The position numbers and the translations under genes are program-made. From contig QZJL01000037.1 in assembly GCA_003599745.1 (NCBI GenBank), positions 1 to 45,943 of the forward strand: a stretch of DNA of 45,943 nt, read 5' to 3'. The stretch is from Dehalococcoidia bacterium (GTDB lineage Bacteria; Chloroflexota; Dehalococcoidia; Dehalococcoidales; SURF-40). Every line of letters begins with the position of its first letter. Within the stretch, counting starts at the first letter, position 1. Under the pieces are notes generated by a model. The model saw only the letters and a list, made by a program, of their open reading frames with translations. It had not been told where the DNA came from and did no database searches. Positions 16,262 through 25,717 of the stretch are shown piece after piece.

Positions 16262-17032
16262 ATGAAAATTGCCATCAGCGGTAAAGGCGGCGTGGGCAAA
16301 ACGCTGCTGGCAGCCCTTCTATCAAAAATTTTCTCCCAGTCCGGTTATTCCGTAATTGCCATTGACGCCGACCCTGCTACCAGCCTCGCGGCGACGCTTG
16401 GTTTTCCCTCTCCCGAGAAGATAACGCCTATCTCCGAGATGAAAGAGCTGATAGCCGAGCGGACGGGTACGCGCCCCGGGGAAATCGGCGGCATTTACAA
16501 GCTGAACCCTCAGGTCAGCGATTTGCCTGAGACTTATGCCGCGAAGTATAATGATATCAGGCTCATGGTGATGGGTAAGGTCAAGCGTGGCGGCAGCGGC
16601 TGCTACTGTCCGGAAAACACCCTTCTTCAGTCACTGGTCAGCCACCTCCTTCTAGCCCGCAACGAAGTCGTCATCATGGATATGGAAGCGGGCATTGAGC
16701 ACCTCAGCCGGGCGACCGCCAAGGCGGTTGACCGGCTCATCATCGTGGTCGAGCCGGGGCGGCGTTCTTTCGAGACCGCCCTTAAAATCAAAGACCTGGC
16801 TGGGGAAATTGGCATCAAGAATATCGCGGTGGTTGGCAACAAGGTACAGAGCCAGGCGGACGAGGATTTTATCAGACGCAGTCTGCCGGGCATGGAGATA
16901 ATCGGCTTTGTCCCGTACGACCGCCGTCTGGTTGAGGCCGACATCGGCAACCGGCCGGTGCTTGACGCCAGTACCCAGATTACCGAAAAGGTGCGCCGGA
17001 TATTCGAGGTTCTGGTGGCTTCGGCGGCGTGA
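16262..17032 (+). CDS. cooC: CooC-type nickel-insertion ATPase for CO dehydrogenase (copy 1)
   Basis: CooC is a MinD/ParA-like ATPase that helps place nickel in the C-cluster of CO dehydrogenase or the A-cluster of acetyl-CoA synthase. The 256-residue protein has a deviant Walker A KGGVGKT (residues 8-14), IDADPA as switch motif, and a CYC pair at C114/C116, the CXC metal-binding motif at the dimer interface of CooC. VIMDMEAGIEHL matches the family. In-frame TTG and ATG codons further upstream would add an unlikely 20-residue tail; the ATG at 16262 puts the P-loop at the normal place. It opens the acetyl-CoA cluster and a second CooC is encoded at 20832. Confidence 0.92.
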   Translation: MKIAISGKGGVGKTLLAALLSKIFSQSGYSVIAIDADPATSLAATLGFPSPEKITPISEMKELIAERTGTRPGEIGGIYKLNPQVSDLPETYAAKYNDIRLMVMGKVKRGGSGCYCPENTLLQSLVSHLLLARNEVVIMDMEAGIEHLSRATAKAVDRLIIVVEPGRRSFETALKIKDLAGEIGIKNIAVVGNKVQSQADEDFIRRSLPGMEIIGFVPYDRRLVEADIGNRPVLDASTQITEKVRRIFEVLVASAA

Positions 17033-17051
17033 GGGTTTTTATTTTGCATTA

Positions 17052-17073
17052 TAGCTTCTGAACGAAGAAGCTA
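17052..17073. other. Hairpin between cooC and fhs
   Basis: TAGCTTCT (17052-17059) and AGAAGCTA (17066-17073) form a perfect 8-bp stem with a 6-nt loop, followed on the plus strand by a run of A. It may be an RNA-processing or mRNA-stability element in the leader of fhs; it is not a plus-strand terminator by composition. Confidence 0.4.
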
Positions 17074-17102
17074 AAAAATATTGGGCTTTTAAGGAGGTTC
17101 CC

Positions 17103-18866
17103 TTGGCTTACGATGCGGTGAAGATGGCAGATTGGCAGATTGCGGAGGCGGCTGAGGGGGGGATGCCGGCGCCCGACCAGTGGCGGGAGAAGCTCGGCTT
17201 GCAGAAGGAAGAGATTTTACCTTACGGTCGGATTTCCAAGCTCGATTTCCTCAAGATTATGAAGCGCCTCCAGAACAAGCCGGATGGCAAGTACATCGAG
17301 GTTACCGCCATCACCCCGACGCCGCTGGGCGAAGGGAAAAGCACCACGTCACTCGGCCTGATTGAAGGCCTGGGCAAGCGTGGCATGAACGTGGGCGGTT
17401 GTCTGCGCCAGCCCTCGGGCGGGCCTACCATGAATATTAAAGGGACGGCGGCCGGCGGCGGTAACGCCCTGCTCATCCCGATGACCGAGTTTTCGATGGG
17501 CCTCACCGGCGACATTAACGATATTATTAATGCCCACAACCTGGCGATGGTGGCGCTCAATGCCCGCATGCAGCACGAGCGTAACTACAATGACGAGCAG
17601 CTTGCCCGGTTAACCAGGATGCGCCGCCTCGACGTTGACCCGACCCGGGTGGAGATGGGCTGGGTGATTGACTTCTGCGCCCAGGGACTGCGGCGCATCA
17701 TCGTGGGTCTGGGTGGCCGCATGGAGGGCTTCCTGATGGAGTCCAAGTTCGGCATCGCGGTCAGTTCCGAGCTTATGGCTATACTTTCCATTGTCCGCGA
17801 CCTGGCCGACCTCCGGAAGAGGCTGAGCGAGATTACCATGGCCTACGACAAGGCTGGTAAGCCGGTGACCACCGGCGACCTTGAAGTGGCCGGGGCGATG
17901 ACCGCCTGGATGCGCAACACCATCAATCCCACCCTGTGCTCGACGGTGGAGTACCAGCCGGTGATGGTGCATGCCGGCCCCTTCGCCAATATCGCGGTGG
18001 GGCAGTCCTCCATCATCGCCGACCGTATCGGCTTAAAAATGTTCGATTATCACGTTACCGAGAGCGGCTTCGCCGCCGACATCGGTTTCGAGAAGTTCTG
18101 GAACGTCAAGTGCCGCTACAGCGGCCTCAAGCCGCACGTTTCGGTGCTGACCGCCACCGTCCGCGCCCTGAAGATGCACGGCGGCGGGCCGAAGGTGGTG
18201 GCCGGCCTGCCCCTGCCCCAGGAATACACCAAAGAGAATCTTGGCCTCCTGGAGAAGGGTACGGAGAACATGCTCCACCTTATCAAGGTTATCCGTACCG
18301 CCGGTATCAACCCGGTGGTCTGCATAAATCGCTTCCACAGCGATACCGATGCCGAAATCGCGCTGGTCAAGAAAATCGCCGAGAGTGCCGGGGCGCGCTG
18401 CGCCGAGGCCAATCACTGGGCAAAGGGCGGCGATGGCGCGCTGGAGCTGGCCGATGCCGTGATTGACGCTTGCAATGAGAAAAACGACTTCAAGTTCCTC
18501 TACCCGATGAAAATGAAGCTGCGGCAGCGGGTCGAGAAGATTGCTACGACGGTCTATGGCGCCGACGGCGTGAGCTGGTCTCCCGAAGCGGAAGCCAAGG
18601 CCAAGGCCTTTGAAGCTGACCCCAAGTACGATGAGTTTGCCACGATGATGGTCAAGACCCACCTGTCATTGACTCATGACCCGTCGGTCAAGGGCGTGCC
18701 CAAGGGCTGGACGCTGCCCATCCGCGATGTCCTGATTTACTCCGGCGCCAAGTTCCTCTGTCCCTGCGCCGGTACCATCAGCCTGATGCCGGGCACCAGC
18801 TCCGACCCGGCCTTCCGCCGTGTTGACGTTGACGTTAATACCGGCAAGGTGAGCGGCCTGTTCTAA
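17103..18866 (+). CDS. fhs: Formate-tetrahydrofolate ligase
   Basis: Fhs joins formate to tetrahydrofolate using ATP, giving 10-formyl-THF, the entry to the methyl branch of the Wood-Ljungdahl pathway. The 587-residue protein has the family P-loop [13 protein letters not shown] (about 71-83), then [20 protein letters not shown] and [37 protein letters not shown] and [17 protein letters not shown] near the end are also characteristic. The start is TTG, supported by a strong AAGGAGG 6 bp upstream. No formate dehydrogenase gene is in the window, so formate must come from elsewhere in the genome or outside the cell. Confidence 0.97.
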   Translation: MAYDAVKMADWQIAEAAEGGMPAPDQWREKLGLQKEEILPYGRISKLDFLKIMKRLQNKPDGKYIEVTAITPTPLGEGKSTTSLGLIEGLGKRGMNVGGCLRQPSGGPTMNIKGTAAGGGNALLIPMTEFSMGLTGDINDIINAHNLAMVALNARMQHERNYNDEQLARLTRMRRLDVDPTRVEMGWVIDFCAQGLRRIIVGLGGRMEGFLMESKFGIAVSSELMAILSIVRDLADLRKRLSEITMAYDKAGKPVTTGDLEVAGAMTAWMRNTINPTLCSTVEYQPVMVHAGPFANIAVGQSSIIADRIGLKMFDYHVTESGFAADIGFEKFWNVKCRYSGLKPHVSVLTATVRALKMHGGGPKVVAGLPLPQEYTKENLGLLEKGTENMLHLIKVIRTAGINPVVCINRFHSDTDAEIALVKKIAESAGARCAEANHWAKGGDGALELADAVIDACNEKNDFKFLYPMKMKLRQRVEKIATTVYGADGVSWSPEAEAKAKAFEADPKYDEFATMMVKTHLSLTHDPSVKGVPKGWTLPIRDVLIYSGAKFLCPCAGTISLMPGTSSDPAFRRVDVDVNTGKVSGLF

Positions 18867-18888
18867 AGACTGAGTTACAGGAGTTTGC

Positions 18889-20835
18889 ATGGCGGGTGTC
18901 GCTAGAAAGAATTTGAGAAAGGTGTCCTTCGAGCCGGATAACGTTGAAGTTATCGTGCCGGAGGGCACCAATCTCCTGGAGACGGCCATCAAGGCCGGGG
19001 TGCGCATCAGCGCTTCCTGCGGGGGGGCCGGTGTCTGCGGCACCTGCAAGGTGCGCGTCCAGAAAGGTGAAGTCGAGACCAAGCGGACGCCGAAGCTCTC
19101 CGAAGAGGAGTTTAACCGGGGGACAAGGCAGGCCTGCCAGAGCCGGGTGCTCACCGATCTGGTAATATATGTGCCGGTGGAGTCCCGTCTTGAAAAAGCG
19201 GTGCTCAACCGCGAGGCTAAAGAGGCTTCCGAGGTGCTGGCTGGTGGCTGGCGCTTCACGCCGCCTCTCCGGAAATACTACGTTGAGCTGAGTCCTCCCA
19301 CGCTGGAAGATAATATCAGCGACCTTTCGCGTGTGCTGCGGGAGCTAAAGCGGCAGTATCTTCTGCGTGACATGACGGTGGACTTCGACGTGGTCAAGAA
19401 TCTGGCGAAGGTGGTGAGGGAGGGCGGCTGGAAGGTTACCGTCACCACCCTGGTCACCGCGGTCAAGCCCAGTACCCAGGAAAAGCGCCGTCCCAGGGTC
19501 ATCCGGGTGGAGCCGGGGGATACCCGTGACAAGCATTACGTGCTCGCTTTTGACATCGGCACCACCACCGTCTGGGGGCAGGTGCTCGACCTTAATCGGG
19601 GAAAAATCATCGCTACGAGCGTTGAGTTTAACGGGCAGATAAGCTACGGCCAGGATGTCATCAGCCGCATCGCCTATTCCCAGAAACACGGCCTGAAAAA
19701 GCTGCAGAAGGCGGTCATTGACACGGTCAACACCGTTATCGGCGAAGTGCTTGCCAAAAGTAAGGTTAAGGCGGCGGACATCAGTCACCTGTGCATCGCG
19801 GGCAACACTACCATGATGCAGCTACTTCTCGGCCTCGACCCCAGGTATATACGGCTGGCGCCTTACACCCCGGTCGCCAACATGGTGCCGCCGGTAAAGG
19901 CCAAATCACTGGGCATCAACTTGGCCGAACATGTCTATCTTTTCAGCTTTCCCTCACCTTCGAGCTACGTCGGCGGCGACATCGTCTCCGGCGTGGTTGG
20001 CTCCGGTATGCACCAGCGGCATGAGCTTACTCTGTTCGTTGACATCGGCACCAACGGCGAGATGGTCATCGGTAACTCGGAGTGGATGGTTACCGCTTCC
20101 TGCTCGGCGGGGCCGGCCTTCGAGGGCGGCGGCATCAAGCATGGCATGGTCGCCACCGACGGCGCAATTGATGATTTTACCGTTGACCCGAAAACCCTGG
20201 AGCCTAAAATCGGCACCATCAATAATTCGAGGCCGAAGGGTATCTGCGGCTCGGGGCTTATCAAGATTATCGCCGGACTGTTTTTGGCGGGGGTGGTCGA
20301 GCCGAACGGCAAGTTCCGTCACGGCCTTAATCCCGACCGGGTGCGCGAGGGGACTGACGGCTACGAATACGTGCTCGCCCGGGCCGGGGAAACCCAGACC
20401 GGTGGCGACATCGTCATCACCGAGGTGGACATTGATAATCTCATCCGGGCCAAGGCGGCCATCTACGCCGGCTGCCAGACGCTGGTGAAAAGCGTTGGCA
20501 GTTCGGTGGCCGACATCGAGCGGGTCATCATCGCCGGGGCGTTTGGCCGCCACCTCGACATCGAAAGCGCCATTACCATCGGCCTTTTCCCCGACATTGA
20601 CCGCCGCCGCTACGCCTACATCGGTAACGGCTCGCTACTCGGGGCGAGGCTGGTGTCTTTCTCTACCGACCTGCTCGACGACGCTCGCAAAGTGGCGCGG
20701 ATGATGACCAACTTTGAACTCAGCGAGAACACTGACTTTATGAATAACTACGTGGCGGCGATGTTTTTGCCGCACACCAACTACGCCGATTTCCCGGAGG
20801 TAGCCCGGAAGCTGGGCAGGGGGGTGAGGGTTTGA
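18889..20835 (+). CDS. acsV: Corrinoid reductive activator AcsV (RACo-type, [2Fe-2S] + ASKHA)
   Basis: This 648-residue protein reactivates the corrinoid iron-sulfur protein when its cobalt is oxidised from Co(I) to Co(II), using ATP and low-potential electrons. An N-terminal plant-type ferredoxin domain (1-95) has its four ligands: C44, C50, C53 and C83 in SCGGAGVCGTC and QACQS. A linker and middle domain follow, then a C-terminal ASKHA ATPase (DUF4445) with LAFDIGTTTVWGQVLD (about 220), LCIAGNTTMMQLLLG, TLFVDIGTNGEMVIG and VIIAGAFGRHLD. Length is normal. The stop overlaps the next cooC by 4 bp. Its place in the acs cluster supports the corrinoid role rather than methyltransferase activation. 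Confidence 0.93.
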   Translation: MAGVARKNLRKVSFEPDNVEVIVPEGTNLLETAIKAGVRISASCGGAGVCGTCKVRVQKGEVETKRTPKLSEEEFNRGTRQACQSRVLTDLVIYVPVESRLEKAVLNREAKEASEVLAGGWRFTPPLRKYYVELSPPTLEDNISDLSRVLRELKRQYLLRDMTVDFDVVKNLAKVVREGGWKVTVTTLVTAVKPSTQEKRRPRVIRVEPGDTRDKHYVLAFDIGTTTVWGQVLDLNRGKIIATSVEFNGQISYGQDVISRIAYSQKHGLKKLQKAVIDTVNTVIGEVLAKSKVKAADISHLCIAGNTTMMQLLLGLDPRYIRLAPYTPVANMVPPVKAKSLGINLAEHVYLFSFPSPSSYVGGDIVSGVVGSGMHQRHELTLFVDIGTNGEMVIGNSEWMVTASCSAGPAFEGGGIKHGMVATDGAIDDFTVDPKTLEPKIGTINNSRPKGICGSGLIKIIAGLFLAGVVEPNGKFRHGLNPDRVREGTDGYEYVLARAGETQTGGDIVITEVDIDNLIRAKAAIYAGCQTLVKSVGSSVADIERVIIAGAFGRHLDIESAITIGLFPDIDRRRYAYIGNGSLLGARLVSFSTDLLDDARKVARMMTNFELSENTDFMNNYVAAMFLPHTNYADFPEVARKLGRGVRV

Positions 20836-21608
20836 CGCACGTCATCGCCGTGGCCGGTAAAGGCGGCACCGGTAAGACTTCTCTCGCCAGTCTGGTCATC
20901 CGTTATCTGCTTAAAAACGGCGCCGGGCCGCTGCTGGCGGTTGACGCTGACTCTAACGCCAACCTGGGCGATAGCCTCGGTCTTGAGGTGACCGGCACGG
21001 TGGGACAGGTGCTTGACGATTTTCAGAAGGAGAAGATTAACATCCCCGCCGGCATGACCAAGGAAGCCTATCTCGAAATCAAGCTGAACAGCGCCATTGT
21101 CGAGACTAAAGAGCTTGACCTTTTGACGATGGGGCGTGGCGAAGGCCCGGAGTGTTACTGTTACCCCAACGTGATGTTGCGCAAGATGATGGATACCCTG
21201 GCGGGCAACTATGCCTTTATGGTGGTTGACAACGAGGCGGGCATGGAGCACTTGAGCCGCCGCACCACCCGCGACGTTGACGATTTGCTTTTGGTTTCAA
21301 ATCACTCGGTCAAAGGCGTCCGCACCGTGGCGCGTCTTAAGGAGCTTGCCAGACAGCTTGGCCTGCAAATCAGGCGGCAGTGGGTGCTGGTGAATGCTGT
21401 GCCCGATGGCGTCCTGGAGCCGGCGGTGGCGGCGGAGATTTCGCGGCTGAACCTGATTTCGGTGGTGGTGGTGCCCTATGACCGGGCGCTCTATGAAGCC
21501 GACCTTATGCTCAAACCGCTACTTCAGATGCCGGATGATTCTCCGGCGGTCAAGGCCATTAACGGACTAATGGATAAGTTACCAATCAAAATCAGGGAGG
21601 CAAAATGA
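20832..21608 (+). CDS. CooC/AcsF-type nickel-insertion ATPase (copy 2)
   Basis: The 258-residue protein is a second MinD-like ATPase of the CooC/AcsF family. Walker A is KGGTGKTS (from residue 10), VDADSNANLGDSLG is the switch block, and ECYCYPN contains the CXC pair (C108/C110). VVDNEAGMEHLSRRT matches CooC. Its similarity to the 16262 copy is clear but far from identity, so this is an old pair and not a recent duplication. One may serve AcsA and the other AcsB; that division is inference. The start is TTG (TTGA overlap with the acsV stop), and the end overlaps folD by 4 bp. Confidence 0.92.
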   Translation: MTHVIAVAGKGGTGKTSLASLVIRYLLKNGAGPLLAVDADSNANLGDSLGLEVTGTVGQVLDDFQKEKINIPAGMTKEAYLEIKLNSAIVETKELDLLTMGRGEGPECYCYPNVMLRKMMDTLAGNYAFMVVDNEAGMEHLSRRTTRDVDDLLLVSNHSVKGVRTVARLKELARQLGLQIRRQWVLVNAVPDGVLEPAVAAEISRLNLISVVVVPYDRALYEADLMLKPLLQMPDDSPAVKAINGLMDKLPIKIREAK

Positions 21609-22492
21609 CGGCACAGCTAATCAGCGGCACGGAAATTTCCAAACAAATCAGGGAAGAGCTGACGAAGGAAATCGCTGACCTCAAGGCGAAGCACGGCATC
21701 GTGCCGGGGCTGGCGACGGTGCTGGTAGGCAGCGACCCGGCCTCGCAGATTTACGTTGGCTCGAAAGAAAAGACTTCGAAAGAGATGGGCATCTATTCCC
21801 AGCGATTTGATATCCCGGAAACGACCACGCAAAAAGAACTGCTTGGTCTGGTTGATAAGCTGAATAAAGACCCGAAAATCAACGGTATCCTGGTGCAGGT
21901 GCCCCTGCCGAAGCATCTGGATGAGGCCGAAGTGCTCTATGCCATTGACCCTCGCAAGGACGTTGACGGTTTCCACCCGGTGAACGTGGGTAAGCTGATG
22001 ATTGGCGAGGCTGACTTTTTGCCCTGTACCCCGGCGGGTATCCAGCAGCTTTTGATTCGTAGCGGCGTCGAGACCAGTGGTGCCGAGGTCGTGGTTGTTG
22101 GCCGCAGCAATATCGTGGGTAAGCCTATCGCCAACATTCTTTTACAGAAGCAAAAGGGTGCTAACGCCACCGTGACCATCGTGCACACCGGCACTAAAGA
22201 TGTCGCGGCGCACACCCGCCGTGCCGAAATCCTCATCGTGGCAGCCGGCAGGGCCAGGTATATCACCGCCGACATGGTAAAGGAAGGCGTCGTGGTCATT
22301 GACGCCGGCATCAACCGCATCGGCAAGTCGGCGTCGGGCAAGGATATTATCGTGGGCGACGTTGATTTCGAAGCCGTCAAGGAGAAGGCCAGGGCCATCA
22401 CCCCGGTGCCCGGCGGCGTCGGCCCGATGACCATCACCATGCTGATGATGAACACCGTTAAAGCCGCTAAATTAGTGCACGGAATTGCTTAG
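21605..22492 (+). CDS. folD: Bifunctional methylene-THF dehydrogenase / methenyl-THF cyclohydrolase
   Basis: FolD converts 10-formyl-THF through methenyl-THF to methylene-THF, oxidising or reducing NAD(P)(H). The 295-residue protein has YVGSKEKTSKEMGI (with the catalytic Tyr-x4-Lys), GILVQVPLPKH, PRKDVDGFHPVNVG, FLPCTPAGIQQLL, VVVGRSNIVGKPIANIL and the end block PVPGGVGPMTITML. All are standard. It takes the Fhs product to the MetF-like reductase encoded downstream. ATGA overlap couples it to the second cooC. Confidence 0.97.
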   Translation: MTAQLISGTEISKQIREELTKEIADLKAKHGIVPGLATVLVGSDPASQIYVGSKEKTSKEMGIYSQRFDIPETTTQKELLGLVDKLNKDPKINGILVQVPLPKHLDEAEVLYAIDPRKDVDGFHPVNVGKLMIGEADFLPCTPAGIQQLLIRSGVETSGAEVVVVGRSNIVGKPIANILLQKQKGANATVTIVHTGTKDVAAHTRRAEILIVAAGRARYITADMVKEGVVVIDAGINRIGKSASGKDIIVGDVDFEAVKEKARAITPVPGGVGPMTITMLMMNTVKAAKLVHGIA

Positions 22493-22504
22493 GAGGAGAG
22501 GTAT

Positions 22505-22723
22505 ATGGCAGACAAAATGACAAAGAAAAAGATGGCTGACGGCACCGAGGTCCCGGTACTCGCCGAGACTTTCGACCAGGGGAAACCCGAGGCCAAAGAC
22601 CTGGGGTGGTGGCGGCAGAAACTCAGTACCCGGGAAGAGAAACTGAGATATCTCAAAACCGCCGAGCGCTACTGGTACTCTACTGACTGGTACGGCAGCG
22701 AAAAGCGGAAAAATCCCGCCTAG
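22505..22723 (+). CDS. 72-residue protein of unknown function in the acs cluster
   Basis: I do not recognise a family. The 72-residue product is charged, Lys/Glu-rich and has no Cys, so it is not a ferredoxin or the MetV subunit. The C-terminal half is aromatic (GWWRQKL, ERYWYSTDWYGSEKR), with four Trp and four Tyr in about 35 residues. A good GGAGGAG site precedes the ATG, and the gene has 12-bp and 28-bp gaps to folD and acsD, so it is clearly part of the operon. Its place suggests a small accessory or assembly factor of the AcsCD/CODH complex, or a link to the folate enzymes. Codon use looks like its neighbours. Confidence 0.8.
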   Translation: MADKMTKKKMADGTEVPVLAETFDQGKPEAKDLGWWRQKLSTREEKLRYLKTAERYWYSTDWYGSEKRKNPA

Positions 22724-22751
22724 CTAAACCTGGTAAAAGGAGTTAAGGAAG

Positions 22752-23696
22752 ATGGCTTTTGAAGTCCCGAAAAACACTTATAACGGCAAAATCCGGGAAA
22801 TCACACTGGGCAGCGGTCCGAGCGCGCTCAAGATTGGCGGTGAGACCTCGTATCCCCTCTATATTTTCGAGGGCGCGGTGCCCAATAAGGTAAAAATCGC
22901 CATGGAGGTCTGGGATACCAAGCCTGATGACTGGCCCGAGGCGGCGCTGGAGCCTTTCGCCGATGTCATTGCTGACCCGGTAGCCTGGGCGAAAAAGTGC
23001 GTTGATGCCTATGGCGCCGAGGCAATCTGCCTGCAGCTGGTAAGCACCGACCCCAATGGCGCTAACCGTGGCGCCGATGAAGCGGCGGCGCTGGTGAAAA
23101 AGGTGGCCGATGCCATCAGCGTGCCCCTCATCGTCTGGGGTACCGCCAACCACGACAAGGACACCGAGGTATTACGCAAGGTCGCCGAGGTTTGCCAGGG
23201 CAAGACGCTTGCCATCGGGCCGGTGGAAGAGGGCGACCACAAGAAAATCGGGGCGGCGGCCATCGGTTATAACCACACCGTCGTCGCCTCGACGCCGATT
23301 GATATCAACCTTGCCAAGCAGCTCAACATCCTGCTGGGCAACCTCGGCGTGTCCGATGACCGCATCGTAATGGACCCCACCGTGAGCAGCCTCGGTTACG
23401 GCATCGAGTACTGCTACTCGGTGATGGAGAGGGTGCGTCAGGCGGCGCTTACCCAGAATGATGAGCGGCTACAGTTTCCCTTCATCTGCAATATCTCCCG
23501 CGAGGTCTGGAAAACCAAAGAGGCGAAACAGCCCACCGCCGAGGCCCCGGAACTCGGCGACGCCGCCAGGCGGGGCATTCTGATGGAGGCAATCTCGGCC
23601 ACGCTGCTCCTGGTGGCCGGGGCGGATTTGATTATCATGCGGCATCCCGAGGCCATCAAGCTGGTGCGGGAAGTCGTCAACGATTTAACCGGCTAA
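22752..23696 (+). CDS. acsD: Corrinoid iron-sulfur protein small subunit (delta)
   Basis: AcsD is the TIM-barrel small subunit that, with AcsC, holds the corrinoid carrying the methyl group from methyl-THF to acetyl-CoA synthase. The 314-residue protein opens FEVPKNTYNGKIREITLG, followed by GGETSYPLYIFEG and the strand EAICLQLVSTDPN, all typical. The later stretch DRIVMDPTVSSLGYGIEYCYSVMER and the end block AGADLIIMRHPEAIKLV also match. AAGGAG lies upstream of the ATG. Length matches the family. In the best known acetogen clusters acsC and acsD are adjacent; here acsA and acsB lie between them. Confidence 0.95.
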   Translation: MAFEVPKNTYNGKIREITLGSGPSALKIGGETSYPLYIFEGAVPNKVKIAMEVWDTKPDDWPEAALEPFADVIADPVAWAKKCVDAYGAEAICLQLVSTDPNGANRGADEAAALVKKVADAISVPLIVWGTANHDKDTEVLRKVAEVCQGKTLAIGPVEEGDHKKIGAAAIGYNHTVVASTPIDINLAKQLNILLGNLGVSDDRIVMDPTVSSLGYGIEYCYSVMERVRQAALTQNDERLQFPFICNISREVWKTKEAKQPTAEAPELGDAARRGILMEAISATLLLVAGADLIIMRHPEAIKLVREVVNDLTG

Positions 23697-23724
23697 AGAC
23701 CAAGTTTTGGGGAGGAAGGAAAAG

Positions 23725-25686
23725 ATGGCAGAAGCAGCTAAAAAAAGTATTGACCAGGCGACTTTAGAGATGATTGAAAAGGCGGCCAAAGACGGCTGCA
23801 ACATCGTCTTCGACCGGGCAGAGACAATGAAACCGTGTCCCATCGGAGCGGAGGGCAGTTGCTGCCGTATTTGCTCGATGGGGCCCTGCCGCGTGCCGCT
23901 GCCGAAGGGTAGAGAGGAAACCCCGGAAGAAAAAAGGAAGCGGCGCGGCGTCTGCGGGGCGACTGCCGAGACCATCAGCGCCCGCAACTTCGTGCGCATG
24001 ATTGCGGCCGGCACCGCAGCCCACGCCGACCACGGCCGCACCATGCTGGAACTTTTTAAGGCCACCGCCGAAGGTAAGGCCGAGGGTTTTGCCATCAAGG
24101 ACGAGCAGAAGCTCCTCCAGCTGGCAATGGACCTTGGCGTCAAAATCGGCGAGCGCGCCAACAACGAGATTGCGCTTGATATCAGCAATGTCCTGATGGA
24201 GCAGTACCGCCAGCAGGAGGGCGAGCTTATTTTCCTTAAGCGCGCGCCACTCAAGAGACAGGAAATCTGGCGGCGCGAGGGCGTCGCCCCCCGGGGCATT
24301 GACCGTGAAGTGGTCGAGATGATGCACCGCACTCATATGGGGGTTGACCAGGACTACGAGAGTCTTTTGCAGCAGGGTGCCCGGACTTCCCTGGCCGACG
24401 GCTGGGGCGGCAGCATGATTGGCACCGACATCCAGGACATTCTTTTCGGCGCGCCGGCGCCGGTCGCCGGCCAGATTAACCTGGGAGTGCTCAAGGCCGA
24501 CCAGGTTAACATCATTGTTCACGGCCATGAGCCGCAGCTTGCCGAAATGCTGGCGGTGGTTTCCCAGGAGCCCGAGATGCTCAAGTACGCTGAGTCCAAG
24601 GGGGCCAAGGGCATCAATCTGGCGGGCATGTGCTGCACTGCCAACGAGGTCCTGATGCGCCACGGCCTGCCCATTGCCGGTAACTTCCTGCAGCAGGAGC
24701 TGGCTATCGTAACCGGCGCTCTGGAAGCGATGGTGGTTGACGTCCAGTGCATCATGCAGGCGATTGAAGAAGCCGCCAAATGCTACCACACCAGGATACT
24801 GACCACCAACCCGCGCGCCCACATCCGGGGGGCGGAGCACGTCGAGTTCGACGAGCATAACGCCGTCGAGGCGGCCAGGAAGATTGTCCGCATGGCGATT
24901 GACAATTTCCCAAACCGCAAGGGCAACGTGCAAATCCCCGACATCAAAACCGACCTGGTCGCCGGTTTCAGCCACGAGACCATCAATTACCTGATGGGCG
25001 GCATGTTCCGGGCTTCCTATCGCCCGCTCAACGATAACATCATCAACGGTCGCATCCGGGGCGTGGCCGGCGTCGTCGGCTGCAATAACGCCCGGACGAC
25101 CCACGACGAAGCCCACCTGCTTATGGTCAAGGAGCTGATCAAGAATGATGTGCTGGTACTCCAGACCGGCTGCGCGGCGATGGCGCTGGCCAAGGCCGGC
25201 CTGATGGTGCCGGAAGCTGCCTCGAAATATGCCGGGGCGGGGCTGGCCGAGGTTTGTGAGACGGTGGGTATCCCGCCGGTGCTCCATATGGGGGCATGCG
25301 TCGACAACAGCCGCATCCTGGTTGCCGCCACCGCGATGGTGAAAGAGGGTGGGCTGGGCGACGACATCAGCGACCTGCCGGCGGCGGGCGCCGCCCCCGA
25401 GTGGATGAGCGAAAAGGCCATTGCTATCGGCCAGTATTTCGTGGCCTCCGGCGTCTATACCGTGTTCGGCACCACCTGGCCGACCACCGGCAGCCCGGAG
25501 CTCAGCGAGTTCCTCTTCAAGGATATGGAGACGAAATACGGCGGTAAGTGGGCATTTGAACCCGACCCGGTGAAAGCGGCTCAAATGATGATTGCGCACA
25601 TTGACGCCAAACGTAAGGCACTTGGCATTGACAAATCCAGGGAGAGAGTCCTTTACGATATGGCGATGAGACGCGAGCTGGGCTAG
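23725..25686 (+). CDS. acsA: Ni-Fe carbon monoxide dehydrogenase, catalytic subunit (ACS-associated)
   Basis: This enzyme reduces CO2 to CO (or oxidises CO) and feeds CO to AcsB. With ATG 23725 (after GGAGGAAGG) the protein has 653 residues. The cluster ligands are all visible: D-cluster C38 and C46; B-cluster C47, C50, C55 and C77; and C-cluster ligands in HGHEP (His), GMCCT, VDVQC, VGCNNAR, QTGCAA and MGACVDNSR. Catalytic His/Lys region residues (for example SEKAIAIGQY) are also present. A frame extension to 23707 reads through the ribosome site and is not used. Position next to acsB marks it as the acetyl-CoA synthase partner (also called cooS). Confidence 0.96.
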   Translation: MAEAAKKSIDQATLEMIEKAAKDGCNIVFDRAETMKPCPIGAEGSCCRICSMGPCRVPLPKGREETPEEKRKRRGVCGATAETISARNFVRMIAAGTAAHADHGRTMLELFKATAEGKAEGFAIKDEQKLLQLAMDLGVKIGERANNEIALDISNVLMEQYRQQEGELIFLKRAPLKRQEIWRREGVAPRGIDREVVEMMHRTHMGVDQDYESLLQQGARTSLADGWGGSMIGTDIQDILFGAPAPVAGQINLGVLKADQVNIIVHGHEPQLAEMLAVVSQEPEMLKYAESKGAKGINLAGMCCTANEVLMRHGLPIAGNFLQQELAIVTGALEAMVVDVQCIMQAIEEAAKCYHTRILTTNPRAHIRGAEHVEFDEHNAVEAARKIVRMAIDNFPNRKGNVQIPDIKTDLVAGFSHETINYLMGGMFRASYRPLNDNIINGRIRGVAGVVGCNNARTTHDEAHLLMVKELIKNDVLVLQTGCAAMALAKAGLMVPEAASKYAGAGLAEVCETVGIPPVLHMGACVDNSRILVAATAMVKEGGLGDDISDLPAAGAAPEWMSEKAIAIGQYFVASGVYTVFGTTWPTTGSPELSEFLFKDMETKYGGKWAFEPDPVKAAQMMIAHIDAKRKALGIDKSRERVLYDMAMRRELG

Positions 25687-25717
25687 GCTTTAGCGAGAAA
25701 GGGAGGAGATTAACCAA

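Noticed and set aside
22505-22723. Small gene as MetV or a ferredoxin
   Set aside because: It has no cysteine, so it cannot bind the clusters or zinc of those proteins.
23764-25599. 611-codon open frame antisense to acsA
   Set aside because: It lies fully opposite acsA, whose metal ligands are all intact. Its product is His/Val/Gly-rich with no known motif, as expected for the shadow frame of a GC-rich gene.
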